Shown piece after piece: positions 18,401 through 26,692 of a stretch of 50,859 nt of DNA. Source of the stretch: an uncultured Acidimicrobiales bacterium (lineage in GTDB: Bacteria > Actinomycetota > Acidimicrobiia > Acidimicrobiales > AC-14); the NCBI GenBank assembly GCA_902805665.1, contig CADCTB010000159.1:495-51353 (forward strand), read 5' to 3'. Made by a program: the position numbers and the translations under genes. Positions within the stretch are counted from its first letter, which is position 1. The number at the start of each line of letters is the position of its first letter. The notes beneath the pieces are model-generated. The model did no database searches. It was not told the DNA's origin and saw only the letters and a program-made list of their open reading frames with translations.

Positions 18401-18971
18401 GGCCGTGTCCGAGGCGCGGGCTCTGGTCGAGAGTTTCGCCGAGAACCCGATACATCTGTCCATGCTCGCCGCTGCGCAGGCCCGCATCGACCCTGGGCGT
18501 GCCCGTGGCGACCTGGAACGCTTCGTCGACGAGGGACCATCGGGGCCGATGCCTCCGGAACGGGTGCCGGTCACCCTCGCCTACCGGGCCGATGTGGCGG
18601 GTGCGTTAGGAACCAGCTGCCCCGCCGACCCCGTCTATCGGGACCTGCTGCCCTACCAGGGCCAAGTCGTGATCGGCGGCATGGGTGAGGGGTGCCAGGG
18701 GGCGGTGGACCGGTTCCTCGGCATGCTGGCCGGGCTGGCGGGGCGATGGGACGACGCCCAGGGCCACTTCGATTCCGCCCTCGCCATCGAGGCCGGTCTC
18801 CGGTCACCGCCGCTGCTGGCACGGACGCAGTACTGGTGCGGCCGGTTCCTGATGGAGCGCGGTGACGCCGGCGCCGCCCGTGCTTCCCTCAGCGCTGCGC
18901 TGCACACCGCCGAGCGCCTGAGTATGAGAGGGCTGAGCCGTGACACCCAGGCGCTGCTGGCAGGGACGTGA
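15453..18971 (+). CDS. SARP-like regulator: winged helix, BTAD, STAND ATPase, TPR region (copy 2)
   Basis: 1172 residues. The winged helix occupies about 1-100 (GLGRLGRLTLAYLVCERHRP) and BTAD about 100-250. Walker A is GGEAGMGKT (304-312) and Walker B LVLDDLHWA (about 420). A long helical C-terminus ends with family motifs AVDRFLGMLAGLAGRWDDA and RSPPLLARTQYW. It is more diverged from copies 1 and 4 than they are from each other. The GTG start lies about 7 nt after the -10, so the mRNA is probably leaderless. It stands upstream of the DUF1059-binding protein-permease genes, which have their own SARP-type box. Confidence 0.92.
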   Translation: MALRVTVAGRVGVEAGGNAVALTGLGRLGRLTLAYLVCERHRPVSRDELADALWGEDLPRSWEQMLRALSAKMRVMLRDAGLDPAQALVTAFGAYQLHLPADAVVDVEDAAANRDAALAAMAAGDAGRSVELAGAAAAVAARQFAPGATGTWVERRQAELRELNLSALEIVARGAAALGRTADAVAAAEEAIALEPFRESAYLALIGAHAKAGNRGEALRAYERCRRVLAEELGVNPSPSTEVAYLELLQDPPPVDDQPVALPFPAPLGSAAGTSLWGREAELDRLAKAFESVATEGRQAVLLGGEAGMGKTALVAAAARQAHAQGARILYGRCDEDLELPYQPFAEALSHFVAHADLRELSDHVDAHGGDLARLAPDLTRRLPDVPPAPSTDPEADRYRLFDTVAALLADACKRAPVVLVLDDLHWATSGTLQLLRHVLRSMSSARLLMLATYRHTEVSDALADMLADLRRESGGMDRLKLEGLDTEAVTAFMESVQGLADEDDDARAQAEAVRVHTGGNPFFVGELLRHLAETGATYRRRGPWSYYASGDEVDVPAGVEEVVARRLRRLSEKANDAVVWASVIGVEFDLQLLERVVEGGDPLDAVEEAIRGHVVVEVSPSHYRFSHALVRDTVYSRLTATRRGRLHRRVGETLEASPGGRGRIDALAHHFAAAATAGCAAKAAEYALAVARQAIDEAAWEEAIAVLDRGIAAQESAGDSEPEHRCDLLLLLAETWTRFFNPARSAAVAGQALELARHVGSPERLGAATYWYVRGTLGTRGPDAQKAADAAVLVAREVYVTLGDDAPSWRARLLAYCPELREGRDRLTTRREALALARESGDINAIGVALSTIGGTLGPLRIREALDVAEEMVSGAPPGAWDGWRNGIGIRCRVRLTLGDRDGFEADVSACDRYGAERRFWFFRWNARYYMATLALLDGRFGEVEALAVAAARTAPEEFDMAREVLGRQRFRIRSEEGDDEQAVSEARALVESFAENPIHLSMLAAAQARIDPGRARGDLERFVDEGPSGPMPPERVPVTLAYRADVAGALGTSCPADPVYRDLLPYQGQVVIGGMGEGCQGAVDRFLGMLAGLAGRWDDAQGHFDSALAIEAGLRSPPLLARTQYWCGRFLMERGDAGAARASLSAALHTAERLSMRGLSRDTQALLAGT

Positions 18972-18986
18972 CGCTCCGCCGGGCAC

Positions 18987-19018
18987 CTACGCGACATCTA
19001 CACGCGGTGGGTCACGAT
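18987..19018 (+). promoter_or_regulatory. SARP-type box of the DUF1059/binding-protein 2 operon
   Basis: CTAC cores start at 18987 and 18998 (11 bp). CACGAT, a weak TAnnnT relative, begins 15 nt after the second. It ends 8 nt before the ATG at 19027, so the transcript would be almost leaderless. Confidence 0.65.
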
Positions 19019-19026
19019 TTAGCTCC

Positions 19027-19191
19027 ATGAGGGTGATTCGCTGCGACTGCGGCTTCGAGGCGACCGGAGACGGCGACGAGGAGCTGGTCAGCCGGGCGCA
19101 GAATCACGCCCTCGAGGTCCACCGCGTGGAGATGGCCGCCGAGTTCGTGCTCGGCCTGGCCAAGGCCAAAGTGCAAACCCCCGAGAATTGA
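19027..19191 (+). CDS. DUF1059-like mini-protein (copy 1)
   Basis: 54 residues: a CDCGF motif near the start, an acidic turn (GDGDEEL), and a helix with HALEVH. This is the pattern of DUF1059 proteins. The Cys pair could bind metal; that is inference. It starts close behind a SARP-type promoter and ends 6 nt before the binding-protein gene, so the two are co-transcribed. Related genes lie at 30115, 39713 and 40161. Confidence 0.8.
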   Translation: MRVIRCDCGFEATGDGDEELVSRAQNHALEVHRVEMAAEFVLGLAKAKVQTPEN

Positions 19192-19197
19192 GGAGAA

Positions 19198-20856
19198 ATG
19201 GCGACGATCATGACGTGGGGAGCGATGCGCGTTTTCACCGGCGCGCTGACGCTGGCGATCCTGGCGACCGGGTGCAGCTCCGACACCAGCACGCCGACGG
19301 CCACGACAATCGAGGAGCCCGTCACCGCCGGCGGGACGCTCGTGCTCGGAGCGAGCCAGGAGCCAAACTGCGCAGACTGGTACGCGCCATGTGGTTCCTC
19401 GTCGTGGGGGCAGGACATGATGGGTCGCCAGACGATGCCCCGCGCCTTCGACGTCGTCGACTATCGGTACCGGCCGAGCGCGCTCCTCGCCGGCGAGCCG
19501 ACCCTCGAGATCGGGCCGCCGCAGAAGGTCACCTTGCGGATCAACCCGGCGGCAGTCTGGTCAGACGGTCAGCCCATCACGGCGAAGGACTTCAAGTACT
19601 CGGCCGAGCAGGCTCGGTTGACCGGAACGACCACGAGCCCGGCCACGTCCGTCGACGAACTCGATCCGAAGTCGGTGGTCGTCACCTGGTCCGACCCGGC
19701 CCCCGGGTGGCGCGACCAGTTCAGCCGCATTCTTCCCAGCCACCTCCTGGAAGGGAAAGACCGCACGGCCGAGCTGCGTGACGGGTACAAGTGGTCGGGC
19801 GGTCCATGGATCATCGACCATTGGACGAAGGGCCAGGAGATCAAGCTCGTTCCCAACCCGAGGTACTGGGGCAAGAAGCCCAACCTCGACGCCGTCGTGT
19901 TCAAGATCATCCCCGACGCCGCCGCCTACCTGGCCGCCTACAAGACCGGACAGGTGGACATGATCTTCGTCCAGGGCGCCCAGCCCGAGGTGCTCGAGCT
20001 CAAGCCGCTGCCAGACACCGGCTTTGAGATCCAGCTGGGCCTGACGCACGAGTTCATCACCTTCAACACGGCCAAGCCGCCCCTCGACAGCCGGTCGGTC
20101 CGCCAGGCGCTGGCCTACGCATCTGATCGGGACATCATCGTGAGCCAGCTCTCGGGGCCGCTGATGCCCGGGATCAAGCCGGCGCAGTCGTTCATGTCTC
20201 CGGCGAACAAGGAGTTCTACAGCGAGCCCTTCGCCCGCTACCGGCGTGACCTGACGAGAGTGACCCAGCTCATGACCGGCGACGGCTGGGCCAAGGGCAC
20301 CGATGGCATCTGGGTGAAGGCAGGGATGAAGGCCACCGTCGAGCTCAACACGATGACCGGAAACCGCCGGAGGGAGCTGACCCAGGAGATCCTGCTCAGC
20401 CAGTGGAAGGAAGCGGGCTTCGATGTCACCGTCAATAACACGGCATCGGCCACACTCCTCGGTGAGTGGCACCCGAGAGGGACATTCCAGGCATCGATCA
20501 CCGGTGCCGCGCCCTCCAGCACGGAACCCAACGCCTGCGGGCGGTTCTGCTCGAGCGGGATCCCGACGGAGGCCAACCGCTATCAGGGGGGCAACTTCTT
20601 CCGAATCTCCAGTCCGGAGTTGGACTCGGCGTGGGGGGCGGTGGCCCGTGAGGTCGACGCCGCCAAGCGCGTGCAACTGGTCCGGCAAGCCAACGAGCTC
20701 CTGGCCGAGGAGGTGCCGGTCCTCCCGCTCAGCCCCGTGCTTGACATCGTCGTCTTCAACTCGGCGAAGGTGGGCGGCCCGGTCAGCGCCGACCCGGGCG
20801 GCATCTTCTCCCGGATCAACGAGTGGCATTGCAGGGCGAGCAGCTGCCGGAGCTAG
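19198..20856 (+). CDS. ABC oligopeptide-type solute-binding lipoprotein 2
   Basis: 552 residues with lipobox LATGC (Cys26). The ATG at 19198 is close behind GAGGAG; in-frame ATGs at 19210 and 19225 are possible alternative starts. Family-5 motifs include WSDGQPITAKDFKYS, SRILPSHLLEGKDRTAEL and VRQALAYASDRDIIV. The paralogue-specific Cys pairs are present: CADWYAPC, CGRFC and a terminal CRASSC. It groups with the protein at 30356 rather than with those at 6612 and 44058. It is followed by the only intact permease pair, so this operon has binding protein and channel but no ATPase gene of its own. Confidence 0.9.
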   Translation: MATIMTWGAMRVFTGALTLAILATGCSSDTSTPTATTIEEPVTAGGTLVLGASQEPNCADWYAPCGSSSWGQDMMGRQTMPRAFDVVDYRYRPSALLAGEPTLEIGPPQKVTLRINPAAVWSDGQPITAKDFKYSAEQARLTGTTTSPATSVDELDPKSVVVTWSDPAPGWRDQFSRILPSHLLEGKDRTAELRDGYKWSGGPWIIDHWTKGQEIKLVPNPRYWGKKPNLDAVVFKIIPDAAAYLAAYKTGQVDMIFVQGAQPEVLELKPLPDTGFEIQLGLTHEFITFNTAKPPLDSRSVRQALAYASDRDIIVSQLSGPLMPGIKPAQSFMSPANKEFYSEPFARYRRDLTRVTQLMTGDGWAKGTDGIWVKAGMKATVELNTMTGNRRRELTQEILLSQWKEAGFDVTVNNTASATLLGEWHPRGTFQASITGAAPSSTEPNACGRFCSSGIPTEANRYQGGNFFRISSPELDSAWGAVAREVDAAKRVQLVRQANELLAEEVPVLPLSPVLDIVVFNSAKVGGPVSADPGGIFSRINEWHCRASSCRS

Positions 20857-20875
20857 CGCATACGCTCTCGATGGC

Positions 20876-21874
20876 ATGATCGCTCTGGTCGTCCGGCGGC
20901 TGGCCTGGTCGGTTGTGATTCTTCTGCTGGCTTCGATCGTCGTCTTCATCTTCGTCCGCGCCACCACCGACCCACTTGCCGTCGTACGGGGGGGAATCTC
21001 CGGAGACACGTCGGCGCCGGCGCAGGAGGCGAACCGCAGCCTGATCGAGGCCGAGGAGAAGCGGCTGGGGCTGGACCGGCCTCTCGTCGCCCAGTACGCC
21101 GGCTGGCTGTCGCACTTCGTGCGCGGCGACTGGGGTGAGAGCAGCGTCTCGCGCCGATCGGTGGGGGCCGAGATCCGCCAACGGCTCTGGAACACCACCC
21201 AGCTGGTGGTGTGGGCGATCCTGCTGTCCCTCACTGTTGCGGTGGTGGTCGGTGTGGTCTGCGCGTCCCGGCCGGACTCGATGGTGGACCACCTCCTGTC
21301 TGGCCTGTCGTTCTTGGGACTGTCGATGCCGGCGTTCTGGTTCGCCCTCCTGGCAATCGAGTGGTTGGTCTTCCAGCCCAAGCGCCTGCTCGGCCTCGAC
21401 CAGCCCATCCTGTTCTCCGTCGGGCTGCACAGCTCCACCAGCGGGATCCCGCTCGACCACCTACGCCACCTCATCCTGCCAGTCCTGGTGCTCTCCCTGC
21501 CCCTGTCCACGGTGTGGAGCCGTTACGTCCGCGCCTCAATGCTCGACGTGATGTCGGCCCCCTACATCCGCACTGCGCGGGCCAAGGGCGTGCCCAGGAG
21601 GCGGGTGCTGCTGCGCCATGCGCTGCGGAACGCGCTGATCCCTTTCACGACCGTGTCGGCCGTGGCCATCGGCCATCTCTTCGGTGGCGTCATCGTCACC
21701 GAGTCGATCTTCGCCTGGCCGGGGATGGGCCAGCTCTTCTTCAGCGCCCTCCTTGCCGGGGACACGAACGTGGTGCTGCCCTGGCTCATGGTGGCCGCCT
21801 CCTTCGTCCTGGTCCTGGTGCTCATCTCCGACATCTTGCTCGGCGTGCTCGATCCCCGGGTCCGGGCGTCCTGA
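20876..21874 (+). CDS. ABC oligopeptide-type permease, DppB-like
   Basis: 332 residues with six predicted membrane helices, the first at VVILLLASIVVFIFV. The ATPase-contact loop is AKGVPRRRVLLRHALRNALI. The inserted periplasmic segment after helix 1 is typical of OppB/DppB. The start ATG is preceded by a TACGCT -10-like hexamer 10 nt upstream, an arrangement repeated before the permease relic at 40417, so a second, leaderless promoter is possible. Stop and next start overlap as ATGA. Confidence 0.9.
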   Translation: MIALVVRRLAWSVVILLLASIVVFIFVRATTDPLAVVRGGISGDTSAPAQEANRSLIEAEEKRLGLDRPLVAQYAGWLSHFVRGDWGESSVSRRSVGAEIRQRLWNTTQLVVWAILLSLTVAVVVGVVCASRPDSMVDHLLSGLSFLGLSMPAFWFALLAIEWLVFQPKRLLGLDQPILFSVGLHSSTSGIPLDHLRHLILPVLVLSLPLSTVWSRYVRASMLDVMSAPYIRTARAKGVPRRRVLLRHALRNALIPFTTVSAVAIGHLFGGVIVTESIFAWPGMGQLFFSALLAGDTNVVLPWLMVAASFVLVLVLISDILLGVLDPRVRAS

Positions 21875-22815
21875 TGACCATGGGCGTCGAGCCCGACCGG
21901 CCGACCCCGCCGCCCGCCGAGGCGGCCAGCCCCCTCGGGGCGTTCCCTGCGCCCGCAGCAGGTGCCCAGTGGAGATTGGTGGCCCGCCGCTTCCGACGCA
22001 GGACGCTGGCCATGGCCGGGCTGGCGGCCCTTGCCGTCCTCGCCTTGTCCGCTGTCTTCGCGCCCCTGCTCAGCCCGTACGAGGTCAGCCCGACTCTGAA
22101 CTCCGACGTGCTCTCCCAGTCCCGCCAATCGCCCTCCCTCCGCCACCCGTTCGGCACCGACGAGCTCGGGCGGGACCAGCTGACCCGCGTGCTGCACGGC
22201 GGGAGGATCTCCCTGCTCATCGGCCTGTCTGTGGCGATGGCCTCGTCCCTGATCGGGACGACGGTCGGCGCGATCGCCGGCTACTTCGGCGGCTGGGTGG
22301 ACCAGGTGCTGATGCGGCTCGTCGACCTCCTCCTCGTGCTCCCCGGCACCGCGCTCCTGATGATCGCCCAGCGGGGGCTCGGCGGCTCGCTGCCGGTGAT
22401 CATCCTGATCCTCGGCTTCCTGTTCTGGCGGACGGTGGCCCGGATCGTCCGGGGGGTGTTCCTGTCGCTCAAACAGCAGGAGTTCGTCGAGGCGGCCCGG
22501 GCGTCTGGCGCATCCAGCGCCCGCATCATCGTTTCGGAGATGTTGCCCAGTGCGGTGGGACCGATCTGTGTGCACCTCACCCTCGCCTCAGGCGCCGCCA
22601 TCCTCGCCGAATCCGCCCTCTCGTTCCTTGGCTTCGGAATCCAGCCGCCCGCGGTGTCGTGGGGCAACATGCTGGCCCAGTCACGAGGCGCGGTCGGCAC
22701 CGAGCTCGCCTACCTCGTTTACGCGCCGGGGGTTGCGATCTTGATCACAGTGCTTGCCGTCAACTTCGTGGGGAACGGCTTGCGAGACGCTCTCGATCCG
22801 CACACGAGGGCCTGA
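21874..22815 (+). CDS. ABC oligopeptide-type permease, DppC-like
   Basis: 313 residues: a proline-rich cytoplasmic N-terminus, one helix at LAALAVLALSAVFAPLL, the DppC motif HPFGTDELGRD, then five helices. The coupling loop is EFVEAARASGASSARIIVSE. The ATG overlaps the dppB-like stop (ATGA), giving translational coupling and a heterodimeric channel. No ATPase gene follows; the next genes are on the other strand. The fused ATPases at 8243 and 27267 are the only local partners. Confidence 0.9.
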   Translation: MTMGVEPDRPTPPPAEAASPLGAFPAPAAGAQWRLVARRFRRRTLAMAGLAALAVLALSAVFAPLLSPYEVSPTLNSDVLSQSRQSPSLRHPFGTDELGRDQLTRVLHGGRISLLIGLSVAMASSLIGTTVGAIAGYFGGWVDQVLMRLVDLLLVLPGTALLMIAQRGLGGSLPVIILILGFLFWRTVARIVRGVFLSLKQQEFVEAARASGASSARIIVSEMLPSAVGPICVHLTLASGAAILAESALSFLGFGIQPPAVSWGNMLAQSRGAVGTELAYLVYAPGVAILITVLAVNFVGNGLRDALDPHTRA

Positions 22816-22874
22816 TCGGTTTTAGGAGCGGATGTAGGCCCGCCCCGCACGACTACAGAAAGGAAGCCCACCGC

Positions 22875-23366
22875 TCACGCGACCCGCCTCCGGCGCAGAA
22901 CTCGCCCGAGCGTTCGGGCGTGCCACTTCATCCGCGCGGTTCCCTCCGCCGCTGGCCGCAGCTCCTGGCGGGTGGACGCCCTGGGTGTGCCAAACCAGCA
23001 GAGCCGGCGCGCGTCTCCCCCGACGGTGAGCTTGGTGAGCTCGGCCCAAGCCTCGGCTCCGGGGTCGGAGCGCCGGACGATCACGAACGCGGCCCGGGCG
23101 TCCGGTTCGCTGGCGAAGAGGGACACGACGTGTCCCACTCCTGGGCGCTCGGCGCCCGCAACCAGCAGGTAGTGGGCGGAAGGGCCGACGACGTCCGTCG
23201 TCAGCCCGAGGCGGGCACAGAAGTCGGAGACTTCGAGCCCGACCGCGTCGTCCTCGACCCTTCCCGCCGTCCACCGCACCAGGCGGACCATCCCCCGGCC
23301 CTTCACGTGCTCGACCCGTACGCCGTCCCTCGCGTCGCCGATGGTGATGCTCGGTGACCGTCCCAT
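22875..23366 (-). CDS. FtsH-companion protein of unknown family (copy 2)
   Basis: 163 residues, closely similar to the protein at 10850 over its first 130 residues ([21 protein letters not shown]) and more divergent at the Arg-rich C-terminus. It starts 1 nt after the FtsH copy 2 stop. Conservation of both gene and junction after duplication argues for joint function with the protease. No exported-protein gene follows here, unlike operon 1. Confidence 0.75.
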   Translation of the reverse strand: MGRSPSITIGDARDGVRVEHVKGRGMVRLVRWTAGRVEDDAVGLEVSDFCARLGLTTDVVGPSAHYLLVAGAERPGVGHVVSLFASEPDARAAFVIVRRSDPGAEAWAELTKLTVGGDARRLCWFGTPRASTRQELRPAAEGTARMKWHARTLGRVLRRRRVA

Positions 23367-23367
23367 C

Positions 23368-25224
23368 TCAGGACGCCACGAGGGTCATCGCCGGCCGCTC
23401 GGGCGGGGCGACCGCAGCCAGGAACCGCTCGAGGACCTCGCCCTCGAGGCTCTCGACTTCTACCAACGTGGCGACCATGGCCTCGATCACGGCCCGGTTC
23501 GCCAGTACGACGTCGGCCGCGCTCGCCCCAGCCTCGTCGACGATTCTGCGGGTCTCGACGTCGAGCGCGGCCAGCGTCGCCTCGGACCACGATCCGCCGG
23601 GCCCGTCGGACACGTCTGGCAGCGCAAACGGCCCCAGCTCATCGCTCATGCCGAAGTCCGCCACCATCTGCCGAGCCAGTCGGGCCGCCCGCGCCAGGTC
23701 GTCGTGCGCTCCGGTTGATGCCTCGCCGAGCAACAGTTCCTCCGCCACCCGCCCGCCCAGCAGCGTGCAGAGCCGGTGGACGAGCTCGCTGCGAGTGGCC
23801 AGGACCCGGTCGGCCTCGGGTACGGACAACGTGAAGCCACCGCCGCTGCCCCGGGCCAGCACGGAGACCTTGGTCACCTGGCCGCCGGCGGACAGCGCGG
23901 CACCCACGACGGCGTGGCCCGCCTCGTGGACGGCGATGCGGCGGCGGTCGGCGATGGTCAGCACCCGGGTCCTGCGGCTGGGACCCGCCACCGCCCGCTC
24001 GACGGCCTCCGAGAGGTGGGCAGGCCCGATGGCCGTCGAGCGATGGCGGGTGGCGAGAAGGGCGGCCTCGTTGACCACGTTGGCCAGCTCGGCACCGGAG
24101 AAGCCGGCGGTCTGGCGGGCCAGAGCGCTCAGGTCGACATCAACCGCAAGCGGCTTGGTTGCGGTGTGCAGGCGCAAGATGGCCTCGCGACCGGCCATGT
24201 CCGGAAGGTCAAGGGTGATCCGCCGGTCGAAGCGTCCGGGGCGCAGAAGCGCGGCGTCCAGGATGTCCGGGCGGTTGGTGGCGGCCATGACGACGACGCC
24301 GGCGTCGGCCGAGAAGCCGTCCATCTCGACTAGGAGCTGGTTGAGGGTCGCCTCCCGCTCGTCGGTCCCGCCGGCGGCGCTGGTGGAGCGGGCTCGGCCC
24401 ACGGCGTCGATCTCGTCGATGAACACGATGGCGGGGGTTGCGGCACGGGCCTGGGCGAACAGATCGCGGATACGGGCGGCGCCCACTCCGACGTACATCT
24501 CGACGAAGTCCGAGCCGGAGATCGAGAAGAAGCCGACACCGGCCTCGCCGGCCACCGCCCGGGCCAGCCGGGTCTTGCCGCACCCGGGGGGCCCGGAGAG
24601 CAGCACGCCCTTCGGGGCCGCCGCGCCCATTGCCGCGAAGCGGGCCGGGTCACGCAGGTGTTCGGCGACCTCAGCCAGCTCCTCGACCGCTTCGTCACAG
24701 CCGGCCAGGTCGGCGAAGGAGGTGGGCGTCTCCTCGCCGGACCGGCGGGCTGCGGCCCGAGCGAATGCGGTGGCCCCGCCCTTCGACACCAGGGTCACGA
24801 GCACGATGAGGTCGGCCAGGACCAGGATGGGAAGGAAGGTCGACAGCGGTCCCACCAGCCGCTTGAAGGGCTGGGAGCTGACGTCAGTCGGCACCTTGGC
24901 CGCCTCGAGGGCACCGGTCAGGCGGGCGAAGAGGGACTCGTGGCCGCCGGAGAAGTCGACCCAGTAGCGCTCGGTGGAACCGTAGACGCCGACGATGCGG
25001 TCGTCGTCGGCCAGTACCGTGGCCGACCCCACCTGGCCCTTCTCCACCAGGGTGAGGAACTGGTCGATGCGCAGTTCCCGTCCGGCTGACACCGGCTTGG
25101 CCCAGTAGGCCATCACCAGCGCATAGACGGCGATCAGGAAGGGAAGGGCGAGAGCCGACAGCAGGACTGCCTGTCGCGTGCCGGCCCCGCCGTCGGGGGA
25201 CTCGTTTCTGGGCTTGCTGGACAT
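23368..25224 (-). CDS. FtsH-like membrane AAA+ zinc metalloprotease (copy 2)
   Basis: 618 residues, the same length as copy 1 and nearly identical across the AAA+ and protease domains. Both transmembrane helices, [21 protein letters not shown] and HEAGH are retained. Differences cluster in the segment after the second helix and in surface positions. The duplicated unit is 2.4-2.5 kb (promoter, protease, companion), with copies 12 kb apart in the same orientation. Two intact copies kept under the same double box suggest selection, or a very recent duplication. Confidence 0.92.
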   Translation of the reverse strand: MSSKPRNESPDGGAGTRQAVLLSALALPFLIAVYALVMAYWAKPVSAGRELRIDQFLTLVEKGQVGSATVLADDDRIVGVYGSTERYWVDFSGGHESLFARLTGALEAAKVPTDVSSQPFKRLVGPLSTFLPILVLADLIVLVTLVSKGGATAFARAAARRSGEETPTSFADLAGCDEAVEELAEVAEHLRDPARFAAMGAAAPKGVLLSGPPGCGKTRLARAVAGEAGVGFFSISGSDFVEMYVGVGAARIRDLFAQARAATPAIVFIDEIDAVGRARSTSAAGGTDEREATLNQLLVEMDGFSADAGVVVMAATNRPDILDAALLRPGRFDRRITLDLPDMAGREAILRLHTATKPLAVDVDLSALARQTAGFSGAELANVVNEAALLATRHRSTAIGPAHLSEAVERAVAGPSRRTRVLTIADRRRIAVHEAGHAVVGAALSAGGQVTKVSVLARGSGGGFTLSVPEADRVLATRSELVHRLCTLLGGRVAEELLLGEASTGAHDDLARAARLARQMVADFGMSDELGPFALPDVSDGPGGSWSEATLAALDVETRRIVDEAGASAADVVLANRAVIEAMVATLVEVESLEGEVLERFLAAVAPPERPAMTLVAS

Positions 25225-25266
25225 GTCCTCACCTCTCGATTACGTCGTTCGTGCCTGCCGCTGTTG

Positions 25267-25330
25267 AACCTACGAACCGCCGCGTAGACCTGATGTAGAC
25301 GTCCGTCCACCGCCCGTAGACGTTCTGTAG
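25267..25330 (-). promoter_or_regulatory. Double SARP-type box and -10 of FtsH operon 2
   Basis: Minus-strand CTAC cores start at 25330, 25319, 25298 and 25287: 11, 21 and 11 bp apart. TAGGTT (25272-25267) begins 15 nt after the last. The layout matches operon 1 although the spacer sequence has drifted. Confidence 0.8.
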
Positions 25331-25379
25331 TCGGGGAAACGACGCGGCGACTCCGGAAGGTCAGTGGGCGGGTCGGGAG

Positions 25380-25565
25380 CTACGCCGGAGGCAGCGAATC
25401 GTTGACGAGCCACGCAGGCGAGAGCCGGTGCCGCACGTCGTGCTGGCTCTCCCAGATCATGAGGTGGGACGTACGCGGGAGGGTGAGGAGCACCTCGTCC
25501 GACGTCCCGAGGTCGTCCAGGAGGTGCGCCACGTTGGTCGGCGAGATGGTGCTGTCAGGGCATCC
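25380..25565 (-). pseudogene. C-terminal relic of an alpha/beta hydrolase
   Basis: About 60 residues (DSTISPTNVAHLLDDLG, TSHLMIWE, then a short tail) match the acid/His end of the hydrolase family seen truncated at 1966. Upstream in the same frame the similarity vanishes and there is no start. The catalytic His region is intact but has no nucleophile domain. It is a leftover of a duplicated hydrolase gene. Confidence 0.55.
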
Positions 25566-25694
25566 GAAGAATGATGACGGTGGGACAACCACCGGGCCGG
25601 CGGTCTTCTGATTCCACCCCACTGGCCGTTGTCGTGGGAATTTTCGCCACACGACATCGGCCCCCAACGGTCTGCTCACCACAGACTCTCCGAA

Positions 25695-25730
25695 CTGCAC
25701 CGGGAACCCCAGTCGACCGCCTCGTCCTGG
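25695..25730 (+). pseudogene. Tiny relic of a SARP-like regulator ATPase domain
   Basis: CTGCACCGGGAACC followed by GTCGACCGCCTCGTCCTG matches the LHRE...VDRLVL segment of the regulators at 3008 and 40496. Only about 36 bp remain, so this is tentative. It would fit an ancestral regulator upstream of the binding-protein relic at 26693. Confidence 0.3.
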
Positions 25731-25983
25731 GGGGCCGGAGGAGGACGGCTGGAGTGACATCCGCCACCCCCACGCCGTTTGATGTCGGCCGCACCTGGCT
25801 CCGGGTCATCTGAGCCTGCGGCGACGCCGATACCGCCTACGACCCAAGCTCGACACCCGGCTATGCCGGTCCGGCCCTTAACTGCGACGCGTGCCCGTAG
25901 CCCACCTGCGCCCGCTAGAAAGCCTGAGGCCCCTGGGTGGTGTGGACCCGCGACGGGTCCGGGGCGTCAGTGAAGGTCAGCCT

Positions 25984-26025
25984 CTACGCGGCCTCTACGG
26001 GCGATCTACAGACGATCCCTAGTTT
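25984..26025 (+). promoter_or_regulatory. SARP-type box and -10 of the cupredoxin gene
   Basis: CTAC cores start at 25984, 25995 and 26006 (11-bp pitch). TAGTTT begins at 26020, 14 nt after the last. The predicted leader is about 75 nt. Confidence 0.8.
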
Positions 26026-26063
26026 CCGAGTCATCCGCACGATGGGAGGTGCCCTTCGGCGGC

Positions 26064-26091
26064 CAGAAGGCAACAACCAGAAGGCAACAAC
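26064..26091 (+). repeat. 14-bp tandem duplication in the cupredoxin leader
   Basis: CAGAAGGCAACAAC occurs twice head to tail in the predicted 5' untranslated region, 15 nt before the ATG. It is probably a slippage duplication. Confidence 0.7.
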
Positions 26092-26106
26092 GAGAGAGGA
26101 AACTAC

Positions 26107-26634
26107 ATGACAAGTAAAAGGCCCGGTCGCCGATGGACATCTATCGGCGCGCTCGTCGCCCTTGCCACAGTCGGCGCCGCCTGCGGCGGCGGCGACGACA
26201 CCAAGACAGTCACGGCCGCGGACTACAGCTTCAGGGACCTTCCCAAGGAGGTCGACGCCGGTACGACCCTGACGCTCAAGAACAGCTCCACCAAGGAGCT
26301 GCACGAAATGGTTGTCATGCGACTGGCCGACGACGAGAAGCGCCCCGTCGCCCAGCTGGTCAACCTCCCCGAGGCCGAGGGGGAGAAGGTCTTCGCTGGC
26401 CGGCCGGCCATGGTCCTGATTGCCCCGCCCAATGGCGGCGAGACGATCAAGGCGGTAGGCGATGGCAAGCTCATGGAGAAGGGCCGCTACGCGGTGATCT
26501 GCAGTATCCCCATCGGTGCCGACCCCGCCGCCTTCCTCGCTGCCATGCAGTCGTCGCAGGGAGGCCCCCCCAATGTCCCCGGCGGCCCGCCCCACCTCAC
26601 CCAGGGCATGTTCGGGGAGATCACGGTGAAGTAG
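26107..26634 (+). CDS. Cupredoxin-like lipoprotein
   Basis: 175 residues. The signal peptide ends at a lipobox-like GAAC. The mature part reads as a plastocyanin/azurin-type beta domain (ADYSFRDLP, GTTLTLKNSS). Candidate copper ligands are His in KELHEM, Cys in YAVICSIP, then His and Met in PPHLTQGM. The His-x4-Met spacing is plastocyanin-like, but the Cys-to-His loop is expanded to nearly 40 residues and rich in Gly/Pro. It probably binds copper outside the membrane; electron transfer is not shown. A GAGAGAGG site precedes the ATG. It is expressed from a triple SARP-type box. Confidence 0.75.
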   Translation: MTSKRPGRRWTSIGALVALATVGAACGGGDDTKTVTAADYSFRDLPKEVDAGTTLTLKNSSTKELHEMVVMRLADDEKRPVAQLVNLPEAEGEKVFAGRPAMVLIAPPNGGETIKAVGDGKLMEKGRYAVICSIPIGADPAAFLAAMQSSQGGPPNVPGGPPHLTQGMFGEITVK

Positions 26635-26692
26635 GTCCGAAGCGTCGCGCGCAGCTCCTTGCCAACGCCGGCGTTCTGAGAGTGTCCGCAAG

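Noticed and set aside
11332-25224. One of the FtsH genes as the housekeeping FtsH
   Set aside because: Both are accessory-locus duplicates under SARP-type promoters with a dedicated companion gene, and no housekeeping neighbours are present.
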